Below, in pieces: positions 25,255 through 34,695 of a DNA stretch of 64,000 bases; the stretch's first letter is position 1; the number at the start of each line of letters is the position of its first letter. The DNA comes from Sharpea porci (GTDB lineage: Bacteria > Bacillota_I > Bacilli_A > Erysipelotrichales > Coprobacillaceae), in the NCBI RefSeq assembly GCF_009695655.1, contig NZ_VUNM01000007.1, positions 1 through 64,000 on the forward strand. Direction: 5' to 3'. The notes under the pieces were generated by a model. It saw nothing but the letters and a program-made list of their open reading frames with translations. It searched no databases and had not been told where the DNA came from. The position numbers were made by a program, and so were the translations under genes.

Positions 25255-26287
25255 AGGGATTGCATATTTTACAAGGGTTGTAGCCTTGACTTATAGCACT
25301 ATCACGATTATCGAAAGTGACTTTGTTTGCGGGGGACATGCGTGTAACCATCCGACAGTCACTGCGATGGAATTTCTTTGTGTTTTTGTTTCCAATATAA
25401 GCTGCGTTTACCGGTGTGCTTTGGGCTGGCTGAGGCTTGCTTTGTGCTTTTTGTGTATTTTGTTGGGGAGATGGCTGTGCCGATGATGTTGCACTGCTTG
25501 TACCATTGGCATAGTTGATTGTCACCCCAGGCTGGACATTATAACAGAAGACGTTGAAGAGAATCGATGCCCCATTATCAGCCAGGGATTTCGCTTCCAT
25601 AAGAACACCAGAAGCCACAAGATTGTTGCCATCGAAGACTGGCGTAACACGGTAATAGACGGGTTGATTGGTTTCTTTGATATAGTCGGTTACCATGTTT
25701 TCAAAAGGCAACATGCCTTCAATATTCAAGTAACGGGTACCGGTGATTAAATTCTTGACATTCGCATTTTCTCCGGTTAACTGATAACCAATAAGATGAC
25801 AGCGGTTATAGAGATAGCCAGCACTGCCCTTGCCGACAACTTCATAACGTACTGTCTGCCAGCCACTTGGTTTCACATCGGCAATGGAACCTCGTTTTGT
25901 CGTTGGCATTAATGCTTTGGTAATGCAGGCTGTGGCTACCCCACAACGTCCTAATGAATCGAGATTTGAATAACTCTCAAAAGGCTTGTTGTTTAAATTA
26001 TTGGGGAAGAAAGGCTTGTTGTCATTGACAACGACATAGGGCTTACCACTATAAGCAGGAATGCTTGCGAGTGAGAAATTTGTTTGCGGCGTTGTTGTAA
26101 CGGGTGTTGATGCTTCTTTATTTTGGGTTGTTTTTTGTTCTTCTTGTTTTTTATTTTCTGTTTTTTTGTCTTGAGCGACTTCGCTTGTTTTTGGCTCGCT
26201 TTTTGGTGTTGTTTCACTTGCACATCCCGTCAGCAATAGTGTGGCTAGAAGGATGGCGGAGAGAAAACGTTGGAACTTTAGTTTCAC
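25253..26287 (-). CDS. Lipoprotein DNA/RNA non-specific endonuclease
   Basis: A 344-aa secreted nuclease. The N-terminus is a lipoprotein signal with lipobox LLTGC (Cys22), then a low-complexity Lys/Gln/Thr-rich linker to ~75. The nuclease core (~80-255) contains YNRCHLIGYQLTGEN near 160, the bacterial variant of the DRGH motif with catalytic His, and NLITGTRYLNIEGM with the metal-binding Asn. After a Gln/Ser/Ala linker, the last ~50 residues (IGNKNTKKFHRSDCRMV, ending CKICNP) form an Ada-like cysteine motif. Relatives such as EndA degrade extracellular DNA. Its start overlaps the upstream gene by 4 bases. Confidence 0.85.
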   Translation of the reverse strand: MKLKFQRFLSAILLATLLLTGCASETTPKSEPKTSEVAQDKKTENKKQEEQKTTQNKEASTPVTTTPQTNFSLASIPAYSGKPYVVVNDNKPFFPNNLNNKPFESYSNLDSLGRCGVATACITKALMPTTKRGSIADVKPSGWQTVRYEVVGKGSAGYLYNRCHLIGYQLTGENANVKNLITGTRYLNIEGMLPFENMVTDYIKETNQPVYYRVTPVFDGNNLVASGVLMEAKSLADNGASILFNVFCYNVQPGVTINYANGTSSATSSAQPSPQQNTQKAQSKPQPAQSTPVNAAYIGNKNTKKFHRSDCRMVTRMSPANKVTFDNRDSAISQGYNPCKICNP

Positions 26288-26688
26288 TTTTCAAATACCT
26301 CCAATAAAATATCATCATGGGAAGATCCCACGAATTCCATAGAATCCTTTAATTGCATAGCATTCTCAGGAAGATAATCAAGTGAGAAGTCACTTGGATA
26401 ATGTCTGTTCCAGTGGAATAGATAAAACATGTTGATTTTATCTTTGTAGGCAAGAAGTTTCTTGTCTTCCACAAAGCAATAGTCATGATCTTGGGCATGT
26501 TCTAAATAATCATCATCAACCACAATATGATCCTTATTCTCAAATAAAGATGTTGAGAAAGAACTGATATAAAGCTTATCATTGCCCACAATCTCAAGCA
26601 CTTTCTCAATAAGAATCCGGTCTTTCGAAACCCTTCGGTGATTAAAAAGCAGTCCGCCTTCATCATCAATAACACATAATATTTTCAT
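26284..26688 (-). CDS. Conserved hypothetical protein, 134 aa
   Basis: A 134-aa cytosolic protein reading DDEGGLLFNHRRVSKDR near the N-terminus, a conserved-looking segment, and an acidic C-terminus. I do not recognise a defined enzymatic domain, although proteins of this look are sometimes loosely labelled ribonuclease in databases, which the sequence does not support (no metallo-beta-lactamase motif). It overlaps the nuclease gene by 4 bases (ATGA), so the two are translationally coupled. A role linked to nuclease export or regulation is only guesswork. Confidence 0.65.
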   Translation of the reverse strand: MKILCVIDDEGGLLFNHRRVSKDRILIEKVLEIVGNDKLYISSFSTSLFENKDHIVVDDDYLEHAQDHDYCFVEDKKLLAYKDKINMFYLFHWNRHYPSDFSLDYLPENAMQLKDSMEFVGSSHDDILLEVFEK

Positions 26689-26800
26689 ATAAACCTCCTA
26701 TTTGAAACAAATTAAATAATTATAAAGACAAAGTATATTAAATTGTGTATAATATGTATGAACTTCGATATATTTCGTTAGCAGCCACTAGGAGGTATAT

Positions 26801-26968
26801 ATGAAGAATGATGACATCCGTGATATTTATCTTGAACTCAATGCCATTAGTCAGATCATGCATCTGATTAGTCTACATGATGAAGATGGCTCACTTGCCT
26901 ATCTTGATTACCTCGCTTTAAGAATTGATGACCTTCTCGTTCGTTTAAATCAACACTCCCTTCAATAG
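26801..26968 (+). CDS. Small conserved-looking protein, 55 aa
   Basis: A 55-codon gene with an ideal ribosome site (AGGAGG, 7 bases before ATG) and its own terminator immediately after the stop. The product is acidic and helical (DIRDIYLELNAISQIMHLI, then YLDYLALRIDDLLVRLN), likely a two-helix hairpin. No family recognised. Its clean expression signals make it a real gene despite its size. Confidence 0.7.
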   Translation: MKNDDIRDIYLELNAISQIMHLISLHDEDGSLAYLDYLALRIDDLLVRLNQHSLQ

Positions 26969-26983
26969 GGAGTATTCTTTTTT
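26955..26983 (+). terminator. Rho-independent terminator
   Basis: ACTCCC/GGGAGT stem with a 7-base loop, then ATTCTTTTTT. The stem straddles the stop codon of the 55-aa gene. Confidence 0.8.
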
Positions 26984-27078
26984 ATGTTATCACTTCGTTA
27001 ATGTTTCGTGAAGAATTTCTTAGATACGTCTGTTTCAAAGAATACATTTGGTATAATAACAAAAAGGTGGCGAAGAGA

Positions 27079-27999
27079 ATGATTGAAGTCAAACATTTAA
27101 GTAAGTCTTTTGGTGATCTTCAGGCAGTGGATGATATCAGTTTCTCGGTAAAGAAAGGCCAGCTTTTTGCCTTTTTAGGCGTCAATGGTGCAGGCAAGAG
27201 TACAACGATTTCAATGCTGACAAGTGAACTTATGCCGACAAGTGGCAGTGTGTGGATTGATGGTGTTAATGTCCAGGATGAAAGTGAGCTTATTAAAAGG
27301 AAAATCGGAGTTGTTTTCCAGGAAACGGTTCTAGATCAAGAGCTTACAGTCTATGAGAATCTTGAATGCCGTGCTGCTCTTTATGGTATAACTGGAAAAG
27401 ATTTCCAATTACGCTTGCAACAACTTGTGGAGATGTTTGATATGCATGATTTTATCAAGCGTCCATTTAAACACTTATCGGGAGGACAGAGAAGACGTGT
27501 TGATCTGATCCGAGCCCTTATTCATCGCCCCCAAATACTTATTCTTGATGAACCAACAACAGGATTAGACCCAGGAACAAGAAAGATGATCTGGGCTATT
27601 ATTGAGCAATTACGTCAAGAAGAAGAACTTACAGTCTTTTTGACAACTCATTATATGGAAGAGGCGAATGATGCAAGTTTTGTTGTTATTATTGATCATG
27701 GACATATAGTTGCTAAGGGGACACCGCATGAACTTAAGAATCAGTATGCGCTTGATACTCTTTATCTCTATCAAGTGAGTGAAGAAGATGTTCAAAGACT
27801 TCATATGTCCTATCGATGTATCAATCATGGCTATGCCATAGCTCTTAAAGATGTCAAAGAAGCAACAAAGCTCATTATCACTTACCCACAACTCTTCACA
27901 GATTATGAAATTATCAAAGGTGATATGGATAGCGTATTCTTAAATGTTACAGGAAAGAAGGGAAATGGATATGAAGACAACACTGATCCTGATGCATAG
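27079..27999 (+). CDS. ABC exporter ATP-binding protein
   Basis: A 306-aa ATPase of the drug/antibiotic exporter (DrrA/CcmA-like) group. The start at 27079 follows AGGTGG; an upstream in-frame extension lacks a ribosome site. Walker A GVNGAGKSTT, Q-loop VVFQE, signature LSGGQRRRVDL, Walker B ILILDEPTTGLD and H-loop TTHYMEEAND are all intact. The C-terminal ~80 residues are a divergent tail. It overlaps the permease gene at 27971, forming a two-gene half-transporter exporter of unknown substrate. Confidence 0.9.
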   Translation: MIEVKHLSKSFGDLQAVDDISFSVKKGQLFAFLGVNGAGKSTTISMLTSELMPTSGSVWIDGVNVQDESELIKRKIGVVFQETVLDQELTVYENLECRAALYGITGKDFQLRLQQLVEMFDMHDFIKRPFKHLSGGQRRRVDLIRALIHRPQILILDEPTTGLDPGTRKMIWAIIEQLRQEEELTVFLTTHYMEEANDASFVVIIDHGHIVAKGTPHELKNQYALDTLYLYQVSEEDVQRLHMSYRCINHGYAIALKDVKEATKLIITYPQLFTDYEIIKGDMDSVFLNVTGKKGNGYEDNTDPDA

Positions 28000-28870
28000 A
28001 CATCAGAAACTCTTTTTTAAAGATAAAGGCATGTTTCTTTCATCATTGATTACACCTGTCATTCTCATAGTGCTTTATATGACCTTTCTTGATCGTATCT
28101 ATCATAATAGTTTTGTCTCTTATATGCCTAAGAACTTCTCGTTGTCATCGTCCATTATTAATGCCACTGTTGCTTCGCAGCTTATTTCCTCCCTGTTGGC
28201 AGTGACATGTGTGACTGTGACATTCAGTGTCAATATGACCATGGTGCAGGATTACGCATTAGGTATACGTAAGGACTTTGATATTGCCCCAGTGAAGAAA
28301 AGTGTGCTCTATTTGAGTTATTTGTTTGCGACGATTTTAAATAGCTTAATCGTCAATATGGTGGCGCTTATTTTAGGCTTATTCTATATTGCGACAAGGG
28401 GCTGGTATTTACAGGCTGTTGATATTGTATGGTTGATTGGTGATGTTGTTTTATTGGTTGTATTTGGGGCAGTGCTTTCAGGTATTATCTGCTTTCCATT
28501 AAGAACACAAGGTGCGCGTAATGCCGTTGGGACGATTGTTTCAGCTGGCTATGGCTTCTTCTGTGGGGCCTATATGCCATTGCATTACTTTGGGACGCAT
28601 CTTCAAAATGTCATGAGTTTCTTTCCAAGCACTTATGCGACATCCCTATTAAAGAATCATTTCTTAAACCGGCCTTTCCACCAAATGCAGGAGGCAGGTG
28701 TACCCAAAGCTGTCATCAAAGAAATTGCCATAAGCTTGGACTGTAAGCCAAAATTATTAGGGCATGTTGTGTCGGTAGAGATGATGATCTTGTTGCTTCT
28801 GATGGCTACAATAATATTGCTTGTTCTTTATCTTTTCTTAAGTCAATATCGGTCAAAGAAATTATCATAA
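27971..28870 (+). CDS. ABC-2 type permease
   Basis: A 299-aa membrane protein with about six helices, partner of the ATPase encoded upstream, which it overlaps by 29 bases. The start at 27971 is chosen for spacing to the AGGAAAGAAGGG site. Family features include an N-terminal cytosolic segment, a first helix at ~22-42, a large external loop, and a conserved membrane core with GARNAVGTIVSAGYGFFCGAYM. The substrate cannot be predicted; related systems export antibiotics, lipids or peptides. Confidence 0.85.
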   Translation: MKTTLILMHRHQKLFFKDKGMFLSSLITPVILIVLYMTFLDRIYHNSFVSYMPKNFSLSSSIINATVASQLISSLLAVTCVTVTFSVNMTMVQDYALGIRKDFDIAPVKKSVLYLSYLFATILNSLIVNMVALILGLFYIATRGWYLQAVDIVWLIGDVVLLVVFGAVLSGIICFPLRTQGARNAVGTIVSAGYGFFCGAYMPLHYFGTHLQNVMSFFPSTYATSLLKNHFLNRPFHQMQEAGVPKAVIKEIAISLDCKPKLLGHVVSVEMMILLLLMATIILLVLYLFLSQYRSKKLS

Positions 28871-28945
28871 TATGACTAATAAGTAACCGTATTTGATATG
28901 TAAATATGGTAGGATAAGAAAAAGACGATTAAGTGAGGAACATAT

Positions 28946-29653
28946 ATGCTTCAAATCAAACATTTGACAAAAACATATGGCAACAAGATAGCAGTAAAAG
29001 ACCTAAGTTTACATATCAAGCCGGGGGAAATCTATGGCTTTATTGGCCATAATGGTGCCGGAAAGACAACGACATTACGTTCAGTTGTCGGCATCCAACA
29101 ATTCGATCAAGGTGAAATCCTTATTGCCGGGAAGAATAACCAGGAGGACCCGCTTGCCTGCAAGAAAGTGATTGCTTATATTCCAGATAATCCCGATCTC
29201 TATGAATTTATGACAGGATATAAATATTTGAATTTTGTGGCGGATATCTATGGTGTTGATAGTATATTAAGACAGGAAAATATTCAAAAATATGGTGATC
29301 TCTTTGAAATCACTCAAGATCTTGGACAACCTATTAGTACCTATTCCCATGGGATGAAGCAGAAACTCGCTATTATTGCGGCATGGATGCATAATCCCCA
29401 GCTCATTATTATGGATGAGCCTTTTGTCGGGCTTGATCCTAAAGCATCTCATTTACTTAAGGGGATGATGCGTGAAGTCTGTGAAAAGAATGGGGCTATC
29501 TTCTTCTCAACCCATGTCCTTGAAGTCGCTGAAAAGCTCTGTGATAAGATTGCGATTATTAAGAATGGTGAACTGATCAAACAGGGCACAATGGAAGAAG
29601 TGAAAGGGGACGAGAGTCTCGAAGATGTCTTCCTGGAACTGGAGGAAGAATAA
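28946..29653 (+). CDS. ABC transporter ATP-binding protein
   Basis: A 235-aa ATPase. Walker A GHNGAGKTTT, signature YSHGMKQKLAI (the usual LSGGQ is replaced by YSHGM, as in lantibiotic and Na+-export type ATPases), Walker B LIIMDEPFVGLD and H-loop STHVLEVAEKL are clear. GTGAGGAAC precedes the ATG. It is followed one base later by the 532-aa permease gene. It belongs to a second exporter, distinct from the 27079-28870 pair. Confidence 0.9.
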   Translation: MLQIKHLTKTYGNKIAVKDLSLHIKPGEIYGFIGHNGAGKTTTLRSVVGIQQFDQGEILIAGKNNQEDPLACKKVIAYIPDNPDLYEFMTGYKYLNFVADIYGVDSILRQENIQKYGDLFEITQDLGQPISTYSHGMKQKLAIIAAWMHNPQLIIMDEPFVGLDPKASHLLKGMMREVCEKNGAIFFSTHVLEVAEKLCDKIAIIKNGELIKQGTMEEVKGDESLEDVFLELEEE

Positions 29654-29654
29654 G

Positions 29655-31253
29655 ATGTTAGGGATTCTTGTTAAGAAACAGTTGGCTGAGATCTTCCGAA
29701 ATTATCTCTATGATCCAAAACGTAATAAAGCACGTTCGTTATCATCAAAAATAATGATGTTTGTGTTGTTTGCCTTTCTCATGATTGTGGTGATAGGAGG
29801 GATGTTTTTCTCCATGGCACTAGGTATGCAGGTGATGATTAGGCTTGATTATGGCTGGTTTTATTTTATTGTCATGGGTTTTGCGGCATTGTTTTTAGGA
29901 GTGTTTGGGAGTGTTTTTTCGACTTATTCAACACTCTATCTAGCGAAAGATAATGACTTGTTGTTGAGTATGCCCATACCTATTCAAGACCTCATTGCCT
30001 CAAGACTGATCAGTGTTTATTTGATGGGATTGATGTATAGTGGTATTGTCTGTATTCCTGCCCTGATTGTTTATTTCCTCATTACACCATTTACTTTTCT
30101 TCGCATACTTGGAGGACTTGTCTGGATGTTTGTAGTGAGTGTTCTCGCTTTTGTCTTAAGCTGTCTATTGGGCTATGTTGTGGCGCAGGTTTCAACAAGG
30201 CTTAAGCGTAAGAATATTGTCACTGTCATTATTTCTGTCATCTTTCTAGCCATCTATTATGTCTTTTATGCTAGAGCTATGGATATGATGAATATTCTTG
30301 TCAAGAATGTTGCCCTCTATGGGCAGTCAATTAAAGATGCATCGTATTTAATATATCTTTTTGGCAAGATGCCTGAAGGCTTTCTTGGAAGTATGATTGG
30401 ATATCTGGCTGTTTCATTATTGCTTGTCTATGCTATATGGCATATCTTAAGCCACAGCTTCCTTAAAATCGCTACCATGACAAAAACAACCACAAAGACA
30501 AACAAAAACAAGACCACCTTCCACCAACATTCCCTCTTTAAAGCCTTGCTTTTAAAGGAATTTGGACGCTTTACGAGCAGTGCGAACTATATGTTGAATT
30601 GTGGCTTGAATATTTTTGTGATGCCGATTGCCGGTATAGCACTCATCATTAAGAGTCAAGAAGTCATGAATGTTGTCAAAGCCTTAAGTCAAAATGTTGA
30701 AGGCGGGTTAGTCGTTATGATTTGTGCAGGCATATGCTTGTTGGCTTCTATGAATGATATGGCTGCTCCAGCAACATCACTGGAAGGAAAGAATATCTGG
30801 ATTGTGCAATCATTACCTATCGAGGCCTCTCTACTTGTCAAAGCAAAAGCCTGTATGCAGTATATCCTGACTGCTCTTCCTGTTTGTTTCTTATCTCTTT
30901 GTGTGATTTTTGCTTTTCGCTTGTCACTTCTATCAAGTCTTGTTGTTCTTATCTTCCCCCAGCTCTATTGTCTTTTTACAGCTTTATTTGCGGCATGGAT
31001 TGGGATGATGAGAGCGAATCTACAATGGACTAATGAACTCTATCCCATTAAACAGTCACTTTCAGTAACAATCTGTTTATTTGGGGGATGGGCAGTAAGT
31101 GCTTTGATTGGCTTTTTCTATATCTATGTTGGGCATTATTTAGGTATGGGGGTTTATCTATTACTGATGGCCATCATCTTATTGGTATTATCTTATGTGA
31201 TTGTGCACTATATTGATCATCATGCCAGTGAGAGATTTATGAATATGCATTAG
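29655..31253 (+). CDS. Large ABC exporter permease, 532 aa
   Basis: A 532-aa membrane protein with about twelve helices in two halves separated by a charged segment rich in Thr/Lys (~275-300). The start at 29655 lies one base after the ATPase stop and shares its GGAGGAAGA ribosome site. The size and layout match the large putative ABC exporter permeases found next to short ATPases in Bacillota. Substrate unknown. Confidence 0.85.
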   Translation: MLGILVKKQLAEIFRNYLYDPKRNKARSLSSKIMMFVLFAFLMIVVIGGMFFSMALGMQVMIRLDYGWFYFIVMGFAALFLGVFGSVFSTYSTLYLAKDNDLLLSMPIPIQDLIASRLISVYLMGLMYSGIVCIPALIVYFLITPFTFLRILGGLVWMFVVSVLAFVLSCLLGYVVAQVSTRLKRKNIVTVIISVIFLAIYYVFYARAMDMMNILVKNVALYGQSIKDASYLIYLFGKMPEGFLGSMIGYLAVSLLLVYAIWHILSHSFLKIATMTKTTTKTNKNKTTFHQHSLFKALLLKEFGRFTSSANYMLNCGLNIFVMPIAGIALIIKSQEVMNVVKALSQNVEGGLVVMICAGICLLASMNDMAAPATSLEGKNIWIVQSLPIEASLLVKAKACMQYILTALPVCFLSLCVIFAFRLSLLSSLVVLIFPQLYCLFTALFAAWIGMMRANLQWTNELYPIKQSLSVTICLFGGWAVSALIGFFYIYVGHYLGMGVYLLLMAIILLVLSYVIVHYIDHHASERFMNMH

Positions 31254-31275
31254 GGAGACACTGTCTCCCTTTTTA
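31253..31275 (+). terminator. Rho-independent terminator
   Basis: GGGAGAC/GTCTCCC stem with TTTTT, directly after the permease stop. Confidence 0.85.
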
Positions 31276-31281
31276 GATACC

Positions 31282-31309
31282 AAAAAGACGATGCTGTACA
31301 ACATCGTCT
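31282..31309 (-). terminator. Rho-independent terminator
   Basis: AGACGATG/CATCGTCT stem followed by TTTTTGG on the minus strand. It ends the NmrA-like gene, back to back with the permease terminator. Confidence 0.8.
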
Positions 31310-31343
31310 ATGATTATTATTTGGGAAATTTGTATTTTAGGAA

Positions 31344-32291
31344 TTATTTTTTATCTTTTGAATGACGATCACCAATCTGGAAGTCATCACTATGTTCAAA
31401 CATATAGGATACCGTTAGTGGATCATCACCAGTGAGCTTTTTAAAGTCATCAGTGCACTGAGCCATCTTTCCTTCACGAATAGACTGGCCAAAAGTGACC
31501 ATGCCTTCAGAAGAGAAAGGCGCTTCACTGCCATCTTTGAATTTACCATCCGTTGTGCGTGGAACACCCATGGCATCAAAGACTGCATAGTTTTCTTCAT
31601 CCGTGATGTATTTATAGACAACATGATGACCTGTCGCTTTATTACCGTATTCAATGAACTGTTTGATTGTCATTAATTCAGGACCATTAATATTCAAAAC
31701 AACATTGCCATATTCAAATGCACGATGAAGACCATAGGCAACTGCCTTAGCACAATCTTTTCTTGAGATATAGGCCATTAAGCCATCGCCCTGATTGTTT
31801 GTAAGTGGCGCATTGAGATGCACATAAGTGAAATAGTTTGTGATCATTGCTTCGGCATATTGGGAATTACGCATGAAGATATAATCAAGACCAGCATCCT
31901 TAATATAGTTTTCAGTATAGATATGATCAATCTTTTCTATTGAAGGCATGCTTTCATCATCGGCATTGACAAGGGATGTATAGATGATTTTCTTAACACC
32001 TGCCTCTTTAGCCGCATCAATACAATTGCGATGAGCAGCCTGTCTCTTTGCCCCGACAAAAGGCATGGAAATAAGAGCTAATGCATCAGCTCCCTTAAAT
32101 GCTTCAACAAGACCATCTTTGTAGTTAAAATCAGTGACATGTGTAGTAATGCCCATATCCTGATAAGGCTTAAGCGCTTTTTCACTATAACCACAAAAGG
32201 CAAGATGATCTTTGTCTTCAAGCGTCATGAGGACTTTAGCAGCTTCTTGGCCAAGATTACCATCAACACCAGTTAAAACAAGTTTAGCCAT
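31344..32291 (-). CDS. NmrA-like NAD(P)-binding protein
   Basis: A 315-aa Rossmann-fold protein; the start at 32291 (MAKLVLTGVDGNLGQEAA) follows GAAGGAGG. The glycine motif TGVDGNLGQ at residues 6-14 binds the dinucleotide. VKKIIYTSLVNADDESM near 100 matches the YxS region of NmrA/QOR2-type quinone reductase-like proteins. The substrate may be a quinone or an aldehyde. The LysR regulator gene lies just upstream in the same direction, so control by that LysR is possible. Confidence 0.8.
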   Translation of the reverse strand: MAKLVLTGVDGNLGQEAAKVLMTLEDKDHLAFCGYSEKALKPYQDMGITTHVTDFNYKDGLVEAFKGADALALISMPFVGAKRQAAHRNCIDAAKEAGVKKIIYTSLVNADDESMPSIEKIDHIYTENYIKDAGLDYIFMRNSQYAEAMITNYFTYVHLNAPLTNNQGDGLMAYISRKDCAKAVAYGLHRAFEYGNVVLNINGPELMTIKQFIEYGNKATGHHVVYKYITDEENYAVFDAMGVPRTTDGKFKDGSEAPFSSEGMVTFGQSIREGKMAQCTDDFKKLTGDDPLTVSYMFEHSDDFQIGDRHSKDKK

Positions 32292-32372
32292 TTCTTTTAC
32301 CTCCTTCAGCCTCATTATAATGAATTATTTCACATATATCCAATTCAATAATCCAATGCCCTATTAGAAAAA

Positions 32373-33239
32373 CTAATGAAAGCTTTCAATAAACTTAGAT
32401 AATGTTGTACTTGTAGAATCCTTAGAATATCCTGCACATATTTGATAAGTATGATGTGTATCAATAATAGGCACATAATGAATAGCTTCATGAAAAGGAA
32501 TGGTAATATCTGCAGAAGGCGCAAAACCCAACAAGTTTTCAGTAATAATATAAAACATCTCCGTATCGAGATCATCCACAGTTCTCACAATCATCGGTTC
32601 ATAGCCATCTAAATTGCGACTTCGCCTTAAGAATTCATCATAGCTATCACCTATCTGATTTCTTGAAAGCATAATCATGCGATAAGTATAGAGTTCATCA
32701 ATAGTAACAGATTCACGCTCATAAAGGGGATGCCCTTTACCAACAATAGCTCCATATTGCCCTTTAGCTAATACTTCAGAGACCATCCCCGCTTCATCAA
32801 AGCTATGAGTGAAACTTAATATACAATCATACATATGACTATGAATCGCCTCATTAATATCTTTAATCAAGACTTTATCAAGATCAATCTTAATTTCAGG
32901 ATAACGTTCCTTAAAGAGAGGAATATAATGCAACAAGAATTTTAAATCCTCATAAGACGTATAACCAATATAAAGAGCAGGGGTGTCGGCTTGCATAACT
33001 TCTTGCAGTCTTTCATATTGCTTAAGAATGAGCTTAGCTTGGTTATAGAAGATCGTGCCTTTCGTTGTTGGAATGATGGGGGTTTTCTTATGATCGAAGA
33101 GGGGTGTATGGAATTCCTGTTCGAGCGAAGAAACGAATTGGGAGAGGGAAGCCTGGGAGATATAATTCTTCTTGGCGACTTGCGTAAAGTTGCGACATTC
33201 ATAAAGGTCGATATAATATTTTAGTTTTTCAATATGCAT
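32373..33239 (-). CDS. LysR-family transcriptional regulator
   Basis: A 288-aa LysR regulator. The winged HTH occupies ~1-60 (FTQVAKKNYISQASLSQFVS, then LEQEFHTPLFD). The effector-binding domain runs from ~88 to the end. GGATATC precedes the ATG weakly; GAAAGG is close by. It lies directly upstream of the NmrA-like gene and divergent from the Wadjet operon, with only ~90 bases in between, so its binding site could affect either side. Confidence 0.9.
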   Translation of the reverse strand: MHIEKLKYYIDLYECRNFTQVAKKNYISQASLSQFVSSLEQEFHTPLFDHKKTPIIPTTKGTIFYNQAKLILKQYERLQEVMQADTPALYIGYTSYEDLKFLLHYIPLFKERYPEIKIDLDKVLIKDINEAIHSHMYDCILSFTHSFDEAGMVSEVLAKGQYGAIVGKGHPLYERESVTIDELYTYRMIMLSRNQIGDSYDEFLRRSRNLDGYEPMIVRTVDDLDTEMFYIITENLLGFAPSADITIPFHEAIHYVPIIDTHHTYQICAGYSKDSTSTTLSKFIESFH

Positions 33240-33348
33240 AGGTGATATCCTTTCTCTTTATACTATAGCGAAAAAGTTTTTTTTCGTTAAGTACTTCTTA
33301 TTTCATCTTCTTATAAGGCATGATATTATTGTGAAAATGGAGGAAAAT

Positions 33349-34695
33349 ATGGAAAAACATTTGTTTGAATATGTACCGACAAACTTCTTTTCCCTTCTTG
33401 CTTCACCGACAAGAGAAATGAATGCTGATTGCTTGTTTATTACTTATGATGCCTTGCGAGGGAGAATGAGTTATGCGTGTTTGAAGGAAGAGTTTGTGGA
33501 TTTAATGACGGAATATTTTGAGAATCATTATATGAATATTCCTGATGATGAGATTAAAGGAACGCCAAGGGAAAAGGCTTTGGCCATGCTTGCACGTTTT
33601 AAGGAATTTGGCTGGGTGAATATTGATGATGATAGTGGGAATTATGAAGTCTATGTGACTTATACGGATTATGCGATTCGTATTCTTCAGACTCTCTTTG
33701 ACTTGGATCATCTCCATGATATTACTTATTCTGGTTTGATCTATGCGATTGCGAATTGTTTTCGGCATTTTGATTTTGAACATGGCTATCTCGCCTTCGA
33801 TAATGCCTATAAGCAGACTATGGTCTTAGGGGAGAAACTCCAGAATCTCAATTCAAGCATCAAGAAATATATCCAGAAAATCTATGATGAAAAGAAGAAT
33901 GAGAACTTAAATGGCTTACTAGATACTTTGTTGAAGGATTTCCAGATTGAGGTAGTGGACAGAGCTTATCATAACCTGACAACCTATGACAATCCTGCCA
34001 AATTCCAGCTTGAAATCATTGATAATATCGATAACATCATGAACAATGACAATTTAGTCGAACTCATTATTCATCAGATTCAGGATCGCCAGGGTGTTGA
34101 CTATGAGGAAGCCCACTATATCCTCCATCATCAAGCTGATTATATCAAAGACTCTTTTGATCACATTGAAGATATCATGAATGAAATAAATCTCAAACAT
34201 TCACGCTTTGTCCAGTCAGCCCGTGTTCGAATTGAATTCCTCTTAAATAATAAGAAAGACATTGAAGGAAAGATCAATAAGATTATTCGTTATCTTGATG
34301 ATGACATGGATATCACAAAGATGAGTCAATTGGCCTATCTTGATAGTGAGTCCCTCTATACACCACGGACAAAGAGTGTCAAGGGTGATATTGAAGAAGT
34401 GAAAGAAATTGAATGGGATGAAAAGGATATTGAGAAAAGGATTGCCCGTCTTCATCTCACCAATCGTATTAATAAGAAGACTGTGGATGCGTTTGTTTTG
34501 AAAAGACTTGAAGAAGAAGACGCTTTTCTCGCAAGCAGCTTACCACTTGAGACAAGTGAAAATGCCGCCTATCTCGCCTTGATCTTCCTCTATGGCTATA
34601 GCCATATGGCAAGTTATGCTATTGATTTAAGGGATGATCTTGTAGAGAAGAATGGCTATCGCTTTAAAGAATTTGTCGTAAGGAGGAAGATATGA
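33349..34695 (+). CDS. jetA: Wadjet subunit JetA
   Basis: A 448-aa protein, first gene of a four-gene Wadjet system, the plasmid-restricting SMC complex. The start at 33349 follows GGAGG. JetA proteins are kleisin-like, analogous to MukF, linking the SMC heads. The opening HLFEYVPTNFFSLLASP and the long helical middle resemble the DUF5716-type JetA. The end overlaps jetB by 4 bases (ATGA), the usual gene order being A-B-C-D. Assignment rests on this context plus family look. Subtype (I, II or III) I leave open, leaning to II. Confidence 0.8.
   Translation: MEKHLFEYVPTNFFSLLASPTREMNADCLFITYDALRGRMSYACLKEEFVDLMTEYFENHYMNIPDDEIKGTPREKALAMLARFKEFGWVNIDDDSGNYEVYVTYTDYAIRILQTLFDLDHLHDITYSGLIYAIANCFRHFDFEHGYLAFDNAYKQTMVLGEKLQNLNSSIKKYIQKIYDEKKNENLNGLLDTLLKDFQIEVVDRAYHNLTTYDNPAKFQLEIIDNIDNIMNNDNLVELIIHQIQDRQGVDYEEAHYILHHQADYIKDSFDHIEDIMNEINLKHSRFVQSARVRIEFLLNNKKDIEGKINKIIRYLDDDMDITKMSQLAYLDSESLYTPRTKSVKGDIEEVKEIEWDEKDIEKRIARLHLTNRINKKTVDAFVLKRLEEEDAFLASSLPLETSENAAYLALIFLYGYSHMASYAIDLRDDLVEKNGYRFKEFVVRRKI

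Noticed and set aside
26284-26688. Ribonuclease Z label for the 134-aa protein
   Set aside because: No HxHxDH metal-binding motif; too short for a metallo-beta-lactamase fold.
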